From assembly GCA_024235875.1 (NCBI GenBank), contig JACKLP010000012.1:1-64000 (forward strand): 64,000 nucleotides of DNA. The letters are read 5' to 3'. Source of the stretch: Burkholderiaceae bacterium (GTDB lineage: Bacteria > Pseudomonadota > Gammaproteobacteria > Burkholderiales > Burkholderiaceae_E). The stretch's first letter is position 1. The number at the start of each line of letters is the position of its first letter. The translations under genes were made by a program, and so were the position numbers. Shown here piece by piece: positions 1-8,639 of this stretch. Below the pieces are notes generated by a model, which was not told where the DNA came from, searched no databases, and was given only the letters and a program-made list of their open reading frames with translations.

Positions 1-1159
1 AGTAGGTGTCCGAGGACTCGACGATCGACTTGCGCATGTCGACATAGCCGCGGCCCCAGCGCTGCGAATCACGGAACTTGTGTCGGCCGAGCTTGAAGAA
101 GCCCGGGTCGTAGATCGTGAAGTCGGTCGTGCGGGTGCCGCTGCTCAGGGCGGCCAGCGCCATGAACGGCTTGTAGGTCGATCCCGGGGGGTAGGTGCCG
201 CGCAGCGGCCGATTGAGCAGCGGGCGGTCCGGATCGTCGTTGAGCGCGTTCCAGTTCGGCACGTCGATGCCGTCGACGAACAGGTTCGGATCGAAGGTCG
301 GCTTGGACACGAAGGCCAGGACCTCGCCGCTGGCCGGCTCGATCGCCACCAGCGCGCCGCGCCGATCGCCGATCCAGTTCTCGACCAGCGCCTGCAGGCG
401 GATGTCGACCGACAGGATCAGGTTGCTGCCCGGCACCGGCGGCGTGTGCGAGAGCCGTCGCACCACGCGTCCGCCCGCCGACACCTCCACCTGGTCGGCG
501 CCGGCACGGCCGTGAAGCGCTTTCTCGTAGCTCAGCTCGACGCCGATCTTGCCGATATGGGTGGTGCCCGCGTAATTGGTGGATTCGCCGTCGTCGTCGA
601 TGCGCTGCAGGTCGCGCTTGGAGATCCGGCCGATATAGCCCAGCAGGTGCGCGGCGGTCTCGCCCAGCGGATAGGTGCGGATGTGGCGGCCCTTGATCTC
701 GACACCGGGCAGCATGTAGCGGCGAGCGGCGATCTTGGCGACCTCGTCCTCGGTGAGGCGCGACTTGAGCGGGACGGTGTCGAAGTTCTTCCAGTCCGAG
801 AGCAGGCGCTTGAAACGCAGCCGGTCGCGGCGCGAGATCTCGATGATGCGACCGACGGCGTCGAGCGTGGCCTCGAGGGAGCGCACGCGCTGCGGCGCGA
901 TCTCCAGCGTATAGGCCGACTCGTTCTCGGCCAGCACCACGCCGCGACGATCGTAGATGATGCCGCGCACCGGCGGCGACGGCATCAGCGCGATCCGGTT
1001 CTCTTCGGCCAGCGCATGGAAGTCGGCATGATGGCGCACCTGCAGGTAGAAGAACCGCCCGGCCAGGATGGCGAAGCAGGCCAGCGCAGCGCCCATCGCG
1101 ATGCCCAGGCGCAGCCTAAGCTGCTTGATCTCGTGCTCGGTGTTTCGTACTTCGACCAT
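1..1159 (-). CDS. mrdA: penicillin-binding protein 2 (peptidoglycan transpeptidase), 3' end outside the window
   Basis: This is the class B penicillin-binding protein that cross-links peptidoglycan during side-wall elongation with RodA and MreBCD. The first 386 residues lie in the window. A short cytoplasmic N-terminus is followed by one membrane anchor (about residues 17-36), then the PBP dimerisation region with a typical RGIIYDRRG motif. The transpeptidase SxxK motif is seen as PPGSTYKPF, with the nucleophile near Ser327, close to the E. coli position (330). The SxN and KTG motifs would lie beyond the left edge. The ATG at 1157-1159 is 12 bp after the mreD stop, so it is the last visible gene of the mre operon. 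Identification is firm. Confidence 0.95.
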   Translation of the reverse strand, partial: MVEVRNTEHEIKQLRLRLGIAMGAALACFAILAGRFFYLQVRHHADFHALAEENRIALMPSPPVRGIIYDRRGVVLAENESAYTLEIAPQRVRSLEATLDAVGRIIEISRRDRLRFKRLLSDWKNFDTVPLKSRLTEDEVAKIAARRYMLPGVEIKGRHIRTYPLGETAAHLLGYIGRISKRDLQRIDDDGESTNYAGTTHIGKIGVELSYEKALHGRAGADQVEVSAGGRVVRRLSHTPPVPGSNLILSVDIRLQALVENWIGDRRGALVAIEPASGEVLAFVSKPTFDPNLFVDGIDVPNWNALNDDPDRPLLNRPLRGTYPPGSTYKPFMALAALSSGTRTTDFTIYDPGFFKLGRHKFRDSQRWGRGYVDMRKSIVESSDTY

Positions 1160-1171
1160 CTGCTCGCGCGC

Positions 1172-1687
1172 TCAGAGCGGCCGGTTCTCGTCGTGCTCGT
1201 TGGAGCGACGCTGGGGCGCGAGCAGCAGGAACTCGGCCAGCGGCCACAGCAAGGTGCAACTGAAGCTTTGCAGGAAGTAGGTCCAGCCCGGGAAGTTGCC
1301 CCCCATCATCATGCGCACCATCATCGTGACCAGTTGTGCGGTCAGGAAAAGCGGCAGTACGTAGAGCATCTGCCCGGCGGGCCGGAACCACAGCACCCGG
1401 CGGTGCATGCTGATCGCGCCGAAGGACAGCAGCGTGTAGGCGAGCGCGTGCTCGCCCAGCAATGCGCCCGCGTGCACATCCATCAGCAAGCCGACCAGGA
1501 ACGCGATGCCCATGCCCACCATGCGCGGCTGGTAGATGTTCCAGAACACCAGCACCAGCGCGACGAAGTCGGGAATGCCGCCGGTGCGGCCCCAGGGCAG
1601 GATGTTCAGCAACAGCGCGGCGATGATCGAGAACGTGATGAACATGCGGTTCGCCGGCAGCAGCAGGTATTCGGGGCGCATCTGCAT
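1172..1687 (-). CDS. mreD: rod shape-determining protein MreD
   Basis: A 171-residue integral membrane protein of the elongasome that links the MreB filament and MreC to cell-wall synthesis. The sequence is almost entirely hydrophobic, with about five membrane segments beginning right after the short N-terminus, and the length is normal for MreD (about 160-175). Its start codon overlaps the mreC stop in TGATG, which implies translational coupling. Sequence conservation in MreD is low in general, so the call rests on topology, length and position between mreC and mrdA. Confidence 0.93.
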   Translation of the reverse strand: MQMRPEYLLLPANRMFITFSIIAALLLNILPWGRTGGIPDFVALVLVFWNIYQPRMVGMGIAFLVGLLMDVHAGALLGEHALAYTLLSFGAISMHRRVLWFRPAGQMLYVLPLFLTAQLVTMMVRMMMGGNFPGWTYFLQSFSCTLLWPLAEFLLLAPQRRSNEHDENRPL

Positions 1688-2586
1688 CAGCGTCTCCCCT
1701 TGCCGCGCTTCTTGGTCGGACCGACCAGTTCATCGGGAATCTCGGGCAGCATCGACTTGTCGATGAGCAGGATCAGCAGCAGCTTGCTGCGCTCGATCCC
1801 GGCGACCGGCTCCATCGAGGCCGACGAAAAGGAATTGGGACCGCTGGGCTCGAACTCGACGATGCGCCCGACCGGCAGGCCCGCCGGATAGAGGCTGTCG
1901 AGCCCCGAGGTCTCGACCATGTCGCCGGGGCGCAGGTCGGTATTCGGCGGCAGGTAGCGGATCTCGAGCTGGCCGGCGCGCGGGCCGCCGAAGGCCACCG
2001 AGCGCTGGCCGGTGCGCCGCAGCGCGATCGGGATCGTGGACTGCCGGTCGGTGAGCAAGGTGAGCTCCGAGGACCAGGTGGTCACGCGCGAGATCTGCCC
2101 GACCACGCCTTCGGCATCGACCACCGGCTGACCGGCCAGCACGCCGTGTTGCAAGCCCTTGTCGAGCACCAGCCGGCGCGTGAAGGGGTCGCGGGTCTCG
2201 TAGAGCACCTCGGCCACCGCCGAGCGGATCGCGAGTTGTTCGCGCATGCCCAGCAGCCGTCGCAGTTGCGCGTTCTCGGCCGCCAGTTGCTCGGCCTGCA
2301 GCAGTGCGCGCGCGTTGACCGCCTCGATGCGTCGCAGCTCGCCGACCTCCTTGCGCATCTTGGTGATGTCGACGAAGTAGTCGCCGCCTTGCGAGATGAT
2401 GTCGCGTGGTACCAGCAGCGCGCGCTGCAGCGGATACAGCACGGTGCCGATCCCCTGGCGCAGCGGGGCGAGCAGATGCGCGCGCGCGTCGATCACGAGC
2501 AAGGTGATCGCAAGCACTGCGAAGAAGGCCAGCCGCGCATTCGCCGACGGGCCCTGCTTGAAGAACGGCGGGGGGCTGCGGTCCAT
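1687..2586 (-). CDS. mreC: rod shape-determining protein MreC
   Basis: A 299-residue bitopic inner-membrane protein whose periplasmic part scaffolds PBP2 and the rest of the elongation complex. There is one N-terminal membrane helix (about residues 18-35). A coiled coil follows (about 70-115, with EVGELRRIEAVNARALLQAE), and then the beta-rich MreC core including RLVLDKGLQHGVLAGQPVV and GDMVETSGLDSLYPAGLPVG. The C-terminus is basic (KKRGKGRR). It lies 82 bp downstream of mreB and overlaps mreD by one base. Confidence 0.95.
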   Translation of the reverse strand: MDRSPPPFFKQGPSANARLAFFAVLAITLLVIDARAHLLAPLRQGIGTVLYPLQRALLVPRDIISQGGDYFVDITKMRKEVGELRRIEAVNARALLQAEQLAAENAQLRRLLGMREQLAIRSAVAEVLYETRDPFTRRLVLDKGLQHGVLAGQPVVDAEGVVGQISRVTTWSSELTLLTDRQSTIPIALRRTGQRSVAFGGPRAGQLEIRYLPPNTDLRPGDMVETSGLDSLYPAGLPVGRIVEFEPSGPNSFSSASMEPVAGIERSKLLLILLIDKSMLPEIPDELVGPTKKRGKGRR

Positions 2587-2668
2587 CTCTTGGCCAGCAA
2601 TCGGCGGCGCACGTGCCCCGAAGCGCTCGCGCCAGCCGTATCGGTAGATCGCCCGAACGCGGGGCGGG

Positions 2669-3712
2669 TCACTCGTGGGTGAAGATCGTGCCCAGCTTGT
2701 CCATGCGCTCGAGCGCCATGCCGCAGCCGCGTACGACGCAGGTCAGCGGATCGTCTGCGACCAGCACGGTCAGGCCGGTCTCTTCCATCAGCAGGCGATC
2801 GAGATCGCCCAGCAGCGCGCCACCCCCGGTGAGCATGATGCCGCGCTCGGTGATGTCGGCGCCCAGTTCCGGCGGTGTCTGCTCGAGTGCGATCTTCACG
2901 GACGACACGATCTGGTTGAGCGGATCGGTCAGCGCCTCGAGGATCTCGTTGGAGGACACCGTGAAGCTGCGCGGAATGCCTTCCGACAGATTGCGGCCCT
3001 TGACCTCCATTTCCTTGACCTCGGAGCCAGGGAAGGCCGAGCCGATCTGCTTCTTGATCTGCTCGGCGGTCTGTTCGCCGATCAGCATGCCGTAGTTGCG
3101 GCGGATGTAGTTGACGATGGCCTCGTCGAACTTGTCGCCACCGACGCGGATCGATCCCTTGTAGACCATGCCGCCGAGCGAGATCACGCCGACCTCGGTG
3201 GTGCCGCCACCGATATCGACCACCATCGAGCCCGAGGCCTCGGAGACCGGCAGGCCCGCGCCGATCGCGGCGGCCATCGGCTCCTCGATCAGGTAGACCT
3301 GCGAGGCGCCGGCGCCGAGCGCGGATTCGCGGATCGCGCGGCGCTCGACCTGCGTCGAGCCGCAGGGCACGCAGATGATGATGCGCGGGCTCGGCGAGAA
3401 CAGCCGCGACTCGTGCACCATCTTGATGAACTGCTTGAGCATCTGCTCTGTGACGGTGAAATCGGCGATGACGCCGTCTTTCATCGGGCGGATGGCCTCG
3501 ATGTTTCCGGGCACCTTGCCGAGCATCTGCTTGGCTTCCAGGCCGACCGCGGCGATCGTTCGCTTGCCGCTGGGTCCGCCTTCCTGGCGGATCGCCACCA
3601 CCGACGGTTCGTCCAGCACGATGCCCTTGCCGCGCACATAGATCAGCGTGTTGGCCGTGCCGAGGTCGATCGCGAGGTCGTTGGAGAAATACTTGCGTAG
3701 GAAACCGAACAT
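2669..3712 (-). CDS. mreB: rod shape-determining protein MreB (bacterial actin)
   Basis: A 347-residue actin-fold ATPase that polymerises under the membrane and directs lateral wall synthesis. It begins MFGFLRKYFSNDLAIDLGTA; the hydrophobic and basic N-terminus is the membrane-binding segment. The phosphate-1 loop is DLGTANTLIY, phosphate 2 is DIGGGTTEVGVISL and the adenosine motif is TGGGALL. The frame stays open upstream, but the ATG at 3710-3712 gives the family start and length. It is the first gene of mreBCD-mrdA. Its promoter must lie in the 393-bp gap shared with gatC. Confidence 0.98.
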   Translation of the reverse strand: MFGFLRKYFSNDLAIDLGTANTLIYVRGKGIVLDEPSVVAIRQEGGPSGKRTIAAVGLEAKQMLGKVPGNIEAIRPMKDGVIADFTVTEQMLKQFIKMVHESRLFSPSPRIIICVPCGSTQVERRAIRESALGAGASQVYLIEEPMAAAIGAGLPVSEASGSMVVDIGGGTTEVGVISLGGMVYKGSIRVGGDKFDEAIVNYIRRNYGMLIGEQTAEQIKKQIGSAFPGSEVKEMEVKGRNLSEGIPRSFTVSSNEILEALTDPLNQIVSSVKIALEQTPPELGADITERGIMLTGGGALLGDLDRLLMEETGLTVLVADDPLTCVVRGCGMALERMDKLGTIFTHE

Positions 3713-3892
3713 GATCGTCCTGTCTTGACTGGTGAACCGCGATCGCTGCGGTCCGGACCATTTCCGGGGGGATTCGCACAGTCCGCATGACGCACCTCGC
3801 GGGTGCACCGGGCCGGCGGCGCGGCGTGTACACAAGACGCTCGCCGCGGTGCCGAAATACGTGGACCGGAGCCAGGGTCTTTGCTTACCGAA

Positions 3893-3924
3893 TTGAAATC
3901 AGATTGTGAATGCTACCGTATAAT
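3893..3924 (+). promoter_or_regulatory. candidate sigma-70 promoter for gatCAB
   Basis: A perfect TATAAT (3919-3924) lies inside an unusually AT-rich island (about 3890-3970) in the divergent mreB/gatC gap. TTGAAA at 3893-3898 could serve as the -35, but the 20-bp spacer is longer than ideal. The rest of the 393-bp gap (3713-4105) shows no gene. Confidence 0.45.
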
Positions 3925-3943
3925 TCATTGGGATTTAAGCATA

Positions 3944-3959
3944 TTTTCGCTCGCGAAAA
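3944..3959. promoter_or_regulatory. 7-bp perfect palindrome (TTTTCGC-N2-GCGAAAA)
   Basis: TTTTCGC and GCGAAAA are separated by two bases, about 20 bp downstream of the TATAAT at 3919. A T-rich run follows (CTAGTTTTTC). By position it could be an operator or an early transcript hairpin or attenuator ahead of gatC. No known regulator motif was recognised. Confidence 0.35.
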
Positions 3960-4105
3960 CTAGTTTTTCAGCGCCGTTCCGAATGCCTTCGCGGGCCGTC
4001 GAGCGACGTCGCGAGACGGGCGATGCGTCCTGCCGGCTATCCTCGGCCCGGCCTGTGTACACCTCGGCGGCCCTGCCGCCAGAGCCCAAATTCCCGGAAT
4101 CCGCG

Positions 4106-4393
4106 ATGTCGCTGAGCCCAACCGACGTACAGAGAATCGCCCGCCTGGCCCGCCTCTCGATCGACGAGCAGCAGGCCGGGCACACGCTGGAGCGCCTCAA
4201 CGAGGTCTTCGGGCTGATCGAGCGCCTGCAGGCGGTCGATACCGCCGGCGTCGAGCCCCTGGCGCATGTCCAGGACCTCGGCCTGCGGCTGCGCGACGAC
4301 CGGGTCACCGAGACCGACCAGCGTGACCGGATGCAGGCCGCGGCACCCGCCGTCGAGCGCGGCCTCTATCTCGTGCCCAAAGTGATCGAATGA
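4106..4393 (+). CDS. gatC: Asp-tRNA(Asn)/Glu-tRNA(Gln) amidotransferase subunit C
   Basis: A 95-residue small subunit that wraps around GatA and stabilises the GatCAB complex, which amidates misacylated Glu-tRNA(Gln) or Asp-tRNA(Asn). It starts MSLSPTDVQRIARLARLSI, the typical GatC N-terminus, and contains the conserved VEPLAHVQDLGLRLRDD segment. The frame is open further upstream, but family length fixes the ATG at 4106. The stop overlaps the gatA start (ATGA). Confidence 0.95.
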   Translation: MSLSPTDVQRIARLARLSIDEQQAGHTLERLNEVFGLIERLQAVDTAGVEPLAHVQDLGLRLRDDRVTETDQRDRMQAAAPAVERGLYLVPKVIE

Positions 4394-5850
4394 GCGCGCC
4401 GATCCACCAGCGCCCGATCCAGGCGCTCGCCCGCGGCCTTCGCGAGGGCGAATTCACCGCCGAGGCGCTCGCGGGCCATTTCCTGGCGCGGATCGCCGCC
4501 AGCGACCTGAACGCCTTCATCGATGTCCAGCCCGAGCTCACGTTGGCGCAGGCGCGCGAGGCCGACCGGCGCCTGGCCGCGGGCGAGACCGGGCCGCTGC
4601 TGGGCATTCCCGTGGCGCACAAGGACATCTTCGTCACCCGGGGATGGCGCTCCACCGCCGGATCCCGGATGCTGGCCGACTATGTGAGCCCCTTCGATGC
4701 CACCGTGGTCGAACGCCTGGCCGCGGCCGGCGCGGTGTGCCTGGGCAAGACCAATTGCGACGAGTTCGCGATGGGATCGGCCAACGAGAACTCGTATTTC
4801 GGCGCGGTCCGCAACCCCTGGGATCGCAACGCGATCCCGGGCGGCTCGTCGGGCGGGGCCGCGGCCGCGGTGGCCGGCGGCCTGGCGCCACTGGCCACCG
4901 GTACCGACACCGGCGGCTCGGTTCGCCAGCCGGCGGCCATGTGCGGCGTCACGGGGATCAAGCCCACCTACGGACGGGTCTCGCGCTACGGCATGATCGC
5001 GTTCGCCTCCAGCCTGGACCAGGGCGGGGCGATCGGGCGCAGCGCCGGCGACTGCGCTGCGCTGCTCGGCGCCATGGCCGGCTTCGATGGGCGCGATTCC
5101 ACCAGCACCGAGCGTCCGACCGAAGACTTCTCGGCCTGGTTCGGTCGCCCGCTCGAAGGCCTGCGCATCGGCCTGCCCCGCGAGTTCTTCGGCGACGGGC
5201 TCGGCGATGACGTGCGCGCGGCGGTGGAGGCGGGCCTCGAGACGCTGCGCTCGCTCGGCGCCAGCACCCACGAGGTCTCGCTGCCCGACACCGAGCTGGC
5301 GATACCGGCCTACTATGTGATCGCGCCCGCCGAGGCCTCGAGCAACCTGTCGCGCTTCGATGGCGTGCGCTACGGCCACCGGGCCGAGCATTACGGTGAC
5401 CTGGCCGACATGTACGAACGCTCGCGTGCCGAGGGCTTCGGCCCCGAGGTGCAGCGCCGGATCCTGGTCGGTACCTATGTGCTCTCGCACGGCTACTACG
5501 ATGCCTACTATCTGCAGGCCCAGAAGCTGCGCCGGCTGATCGCCAACGATTTCCGCGCGGCGTTCGCCAAGGTCGACGTGATCGCCGGGCCGGTGTCGCC
5601 CACCGTGGCCTGGAACCTGGGCGAGCGAACCGACGACCCGGTCCGGAACTACCTGGCCGATGTCTATACGCTGCCGGCCTCGCTGGCCGGGCTGCCGGGC
5701 CTGTCGATGCCGACCGGCTTCGGTGCCGGCGGGCGACCGGTCGGACTGCAGCTGATCGGCAACTACTTCGAAGAGGCCCGCCTGCTCGGGATCGCGCATG
5801 CGTTCGAGCAGCGCACCGACTGGCATCGGCGCAATCCGGACGGAGAATGA
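4390..5850 (+). CDS. gatA: Asp-tRNA(Asn)/Glu-tRNA(Gln) amidotransferase subunit A
   Basis: The 486-residue amidase subunit of GatCAB; it hydrolyses glutamine and passes ammonia to GatB. The amidase-signature Ser-cisSer-Lys triad is visible: Lys78 in VAHKDIF, Ser153 in GGSSGGAAAA, and the nucleophile Ser177 in GTDTGGSVRQ. Length and residue spacing match characterised GatA. It overlaps gatC by 4 bp at its start and the following lipoprotein gene by 4 bp at its end, so translation is probably coupled. Confidence 0.97.
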   Translation: MSAPIHQRPIQALARGLREGEFTAEALAGHFLARIAASDLNAFIDVQPELTLAQAREADRRLAAGETGPLLGIPVAHKDIFVTRGWRSTAGSRMLADYVSPFDATVVERLAAAGAVCLGKTNCDEFAMGSANENSYFGAVRNPWDRNAIPGGSSGGAAAAVAGGLAPLATGTDTGGSVRQPAAMCGVTGIKPTYGRVSRYGMIAFASSLDQGGAIGRSAGDCAALLGAMAGFDGRDSTSTERPTEDFSAWFGRPLEGLRIGLPREFFGDGLGDDVRAAVEAGLETLRSLGASTHEVSLPDTELAIPAYYVIAPAEASSNLSRFDGVRYGHRAEHYGDLADMYERSRAEGFGPEVQRRILVGTYVLSHGYYDAYYLQAQKLRRLIANDFRAAFAKVDVIAGPVSPTVAWNLGERTDDPVRNYLADVYTLPASLAGLPGLSMPTGFGAGGRPVGLQLIGNYFEEARLLGIAHAFEQRTDWHRRNPDGE

Positions 5851-6485
5851 GCATGGCGACCGACACGACGAAGATGCCCGTATCCCGGACGTTCGCGCGT
5901 GTTTCGCGCAGCGCGGCGCTGGCGGCGGTGGTGCTGGCGATGGCGGCCTGTTCGCTGCGCCCCGGTGGCCGCCCCGAGCCCGTGACGCCGCCCACCCCGA
6001 GCCCGCAGCCGCCGTCGCAGCCGGCGCCCGAGCTGCCGACCACGGCCACGCTGCCGCCGGCCGCCGCGCCCGGCACGACCCGGCCCGCGCCGCTAGGCTC
6101 GCCCGGTTACCGAGGCGCCCATGCGGACCGGGTCATCCAGCTGGCCGGCAGTTGTTCGCAGACCGAGACCGACGGCTTTGGCGAGCGCGCGGTGGTCGAT
6201 GTGCGCGGCAACACCGTCCATTCGCTGAACTGGGAGATCAAGATCGGCCGGCATGGTGTCTGCCACTTTGCCGGCGCGGACTTCAGGCAGGTCAAGTCGC
6301 GTCCCCACATTGAGCTGCATGCGCGCGACGGCAGCGGCTGCAAGCTGATGATCTGGCAGGAGCCGCGCCGCGTGACGCTCGCGCACGCGAACTGCGCGCG
6401 CTACTGCTCGCCGCCCACCATCTACGACAAGGCCTGGCCGGTGATGTTCGATCCGGCCACCGGCAACTGCGCACGAACCGGCTGA
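5847..6485 (+). CDS. putative lipoprotein of unknown function, inserted between gatA and gatB
   Basis: A 212-residue protein that I do not recognise. A hydrophobic signal segment (about 22-34) ends in a plausible lipobox (VLAMAAC, Cys35, with an unusual Met at -3). A Pro/Thr/Ala-rich linker follows (about 38-80), then a globular domain with six cysteines that could form three disulfides outside the cytoplasm. A start at Met10 (5874) would give a shorter, more typical signal peptide. It overlaps the gatA stop by 4 bp and ends 8 bp before gatB, so it is embedded in the operon despite an envelope location. Function unknown. Confidence 0.75.
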   Translation: MSMATDTTKMPVSRTFARVSRSAALAAVVLAMAACSLRPGGRPEPVTPPTPSPQPPSQPAPELPTTATLPPAAAPGTTRPAPLGSPGYRGAHADRVIQLAGSCSQTETDGFGERAVVDVRGNTVHSLNWEIKIGRHGVCHFAGADFRQVKSRPHIELHARDGSGCKLMIWQEPRRVTLAHANCARYCSPPTIYDKAWPVMFDPATGNCARTG

Positions 6486-6493
6486 CAGCACAG

Positions 6494-7966
6494 ATGAATC
6501 CGAAGCATTGGGAGGTGGTGATCGGGCTCGAGACGCACGCCCAGCTCGCCACCCGCTCCAAGATATTCTCCGGCGCGTCGACGGCCTTCGGCGCCGAACC
6601 GAACACCCAGGCCTGCGCGGTCGACCTCGCCTTGCCGGGCGTGCTGCCCGTCCTGAATCGCGAGGCCGTGGCCTGTGCGATCCGCCTGGGCCTGGCGATC
6701 GGCGCCGAGATCGCGCCGCGCTCTGTGTTCGCGCGCAAGAACTACTTCTATCCGGACCTGCCCAAGGGCTACCAGATCAGCCAGTTCGAGATCCCGGTGG
6801 TGGCGGGCGGCAGCCTGGACGTTTTGTGGGAGGCCGACGGCGAGCGCCACGCGAAGACGATTCGCATCACGCGCGCGCATCTCGAGGAGGACGCCGGCAA
6901 GTCGCTGCACGAGGACTTCCACGGCATGAGCGGCATCGACCTGAATCGTGCCGGCACGCCCCTGCTCGAGATCGTCACCGAGCCCGACATGCGCTCGGCG
7001 AAGGAAGCGGTCGCCTATGCGCGCGCGCTGCATTCGCTGGTGGTGTGGCTGGGCATCTGCGACGGCAACATGCAGGAAGGCTCGTTTCGCTGCGATGCCA
7101 ATGTCTCGGTGCGTCCGCGCGGACAGGCCGAGTACGGCACGCGCGCCGAGATCAAGAACCTGAACTCGTTCCGATTCCTCGAGCGCGCGATCGACTTCGA
7201 GGTACGGCGCCAGATCGAGCTGATCGAGGACGGCGGCACGGTGGTGCAGGAGACCCGGCTCTACGATCCGGACCGTGACGAGACCCGGTCGATGCGCAGC
7301 AAGGAAGACGCGCACGACTACCGCTATTTTCCCGACCCCGACCTCCCGCCGCTCGAGGTCTCGAGCGACTGGATCGAGACGGTTCGAGCGCAGATGCCGG
7401 AGCTGCCGGTGGCGATGCGCGAGCGACTCGCCAGCCGCTTCGGCCTGACCGACTACGACGCCGCCACCCTGACCGCCTCACGCGATGTCGCCGACTACTA
7501 CGAGGCGCTGCTCGCCGCATTGCCGGATGCGGCGACCGGCGCCAAGGCTGCGGCGAACTGGGTGATGAGCGATCTGTCGGCCGCGGTCAACCGCGACGAC
7601 ATCGATTTCGCGGCGAGCCGGGTCACGCCGGCGCAGACGGCGGCGCTGATCGGTCGCATCGCCGACGGCACGATCTCGAACAAGATCGCCAAGGAGATCT
7701 TCGCGCTGCTGTGGTCCGGCGAGGATCGCGAGGCAGGCGCGGTCGATCGCATCATCGACGAGAAGGGCCTGAAGCAGATCTCCGATTCGGGCGAGCTCGA
7801 GGCGATCGTCGACCAGGTGCTGGCGGCCAACGCGAGGTCGGTCGACGAGTACCGGGCCGGCAAGGGCAAGGCGCTCAACGCGCTGGTCGGGCAGGTGATG
7901 AAGGCCACACGCGGCAAGGCGAATCCGCAGCAGGTGAACGAGCTGCTGCTGAAGCGGCTGGGCTGA
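6494..7966 (+). CDS. gatB: Asp-tRNA(Asn)/Glu-tRNA(Gln) amidotransferase subunit B
   Basis: The 490-residue subunit that binds the misacylated tRNA and carries out ATP-dependent transamidation. Diagnostic motifs are WEVVIGLETHAQLATRSKIF at the start, YFYPDLPKGYQISQFEIP, and EGSFRCDANVSVRP. The C-terminal YqeY-like tail domain ends with NPQQVNELLLKRLG. It is the last gene of the operon; the non-coding fold-back region starts directly after it. Confidence 0.97.
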   Translation: MNPKHWEVVIGLETHAQLATRSKIFSGASTAFGAEPNTQACAVDLALPGVLPVLNREAVACAIRLGLAIGAEIAPRSVFARKNYFYPDLPKGYQISQFEIPVVAGGSLDVLWEADGERHAKTIRITRAHLEEDAGKSLHEDFHGMSGIDLNRAGTPLLEIVTEPDMRSAKEAVAYARALHSLVVWLGICDGNMQEGSFRCDANVSVRPRGQAEYGTRAEIKNLNSFRFLERAIDFEVRRQIELIEDGGTVVQETRLYDPDRDETRSMRSKEDAHDYRYFPDPDLPPLEVSSDWIETVRAQMPELPVAMRERLASRFGLTDYDAATLTASRDVADYYEALLAALPDAATGAKAAANWVMSDLSAAVNRDDIDFAASRVTPAQTAALIGRIADGTISNKIAKEIFALLWSGEDREAGAVDRIIDEKGLKQISDSGELEAIVDQVLAANARSVDEYRAGKGKALNALVGQVMKATRGKANPQQVNELLLKRLG

Positions 7967-7993
7967 GTTTTTCGCGCGTGTTCCTGTCGTGCG

Positions 7994-8214
7994 GGCAGGC
8001 GGGCGGCTGTCGGTGGGCGGGTGCAGCGGCTTCGGTCCCGCTGCGCGGGACTTCCGCCGGATTGCGCGGGCAGACGGGGGGCACGCAGAACTCGCACGAT
8101 CCGGGCGCTGCGCGCCCGTCCACGTGCTCAGACATCTGCGTGCCTGATCCCCGTCTGCCCGCGCAATCCGGCGCTCGCCGACGCACCCACGGCCCGACGG
8201 CCACTCCCCTGCCA
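7994..8214. repeat. large fold-back (inverted-repeat) element 1 downstream of gatB
   Basis: A perfect 24-bp inverted repeat lies at 8056-8079 and 8149-8172. An inner 8-bp pair (GCACGCAG 8081-8088, CTGCGTGC 8136-8143) and a central hairpin (CGGGCG 8102-8107, CGCCCG 8113-8118) lie inside it. Outside, the symmetry continues imperfectly to about 7994 and 8214. A separate small hairpin, GTCCCGC/GCGGGAC, lies at 8035-8051. A further partial copy of the arm sequence (CCGGATTGCGCG) recurs near 8304-8315. No coding frame is convincing here. It might end gatCAB transcription, but it is much longer than a normal terminator. Confidence 0.8.
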
Positions 8215-8388
8215 GAGCCCGGCGCGCGTGGGATCCTGGGCGGTGCAGGCGCGGGACGTCTTAGCCGGCTCGCGGGGCGCTTGTCGTTCCGCGTCCGGAT
8301 TGCGCGCACCGGCCGCCACGCTGGCGTGACGGGACGCTCGAAGGTGTTGAAGTAGTCCGAGCCTGGGCCCGGTAGGACTGCCTCGGTT

Positions 8389-8617
8389 CGCCGTTCGGGG
8401 CGTGCGTACGGTGGTTGGGGGCCATCGGCAAGCGGCGTTCGCGGGCTCGGGCGCGGAAAAAGGGGCGCAGCTGTCTGAGCCCGCTCTCGTGCGCGTAGCG
8501 CGCGGGAGTGGGCGAGTTCTGCGCCCCCCGCGCCCGAGCCCGCGAACGCCGGCAGTCCCGCGTCAGCGGGACCGCCGCCGCCGGCCCCCAACCACCGTAC
8601 GCACGCCCCGAACGGCG
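8389..8617. repeat. large fold-back (inverted-repeat) element 2 upstream of the pyrE stop
   Basis: A perfect 35-bp inverted repeat lies at 8389-8423 and 8583-8617. Nested inside are a perfect 23-bp pair (8434-8456 and 8528-8550), a 9-bp pair (GGGGCGCAG 8462-8470, CTGCGCCCC 8519-8527) and an imperfect 16-bp central stem. The whole can fold into one hairpin of about 229 bases. Weaker symmetry continues towards the pyrE stop at 8640. Together with element 1 it fills most of the 673-bp gap 7967-8639, in which no gene was found. Confidence 0.85.
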
Positions 8618-8639
8618 CGCACGAACCGAACGCGAACCC

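Noticed and set aside
3713..4105. N-terminal extensions of MreB and GatC into the divergent gap
   Set aside because: The frames stay open by chance; both families start at the internal Met chosen, and the extensions have no conserved features.
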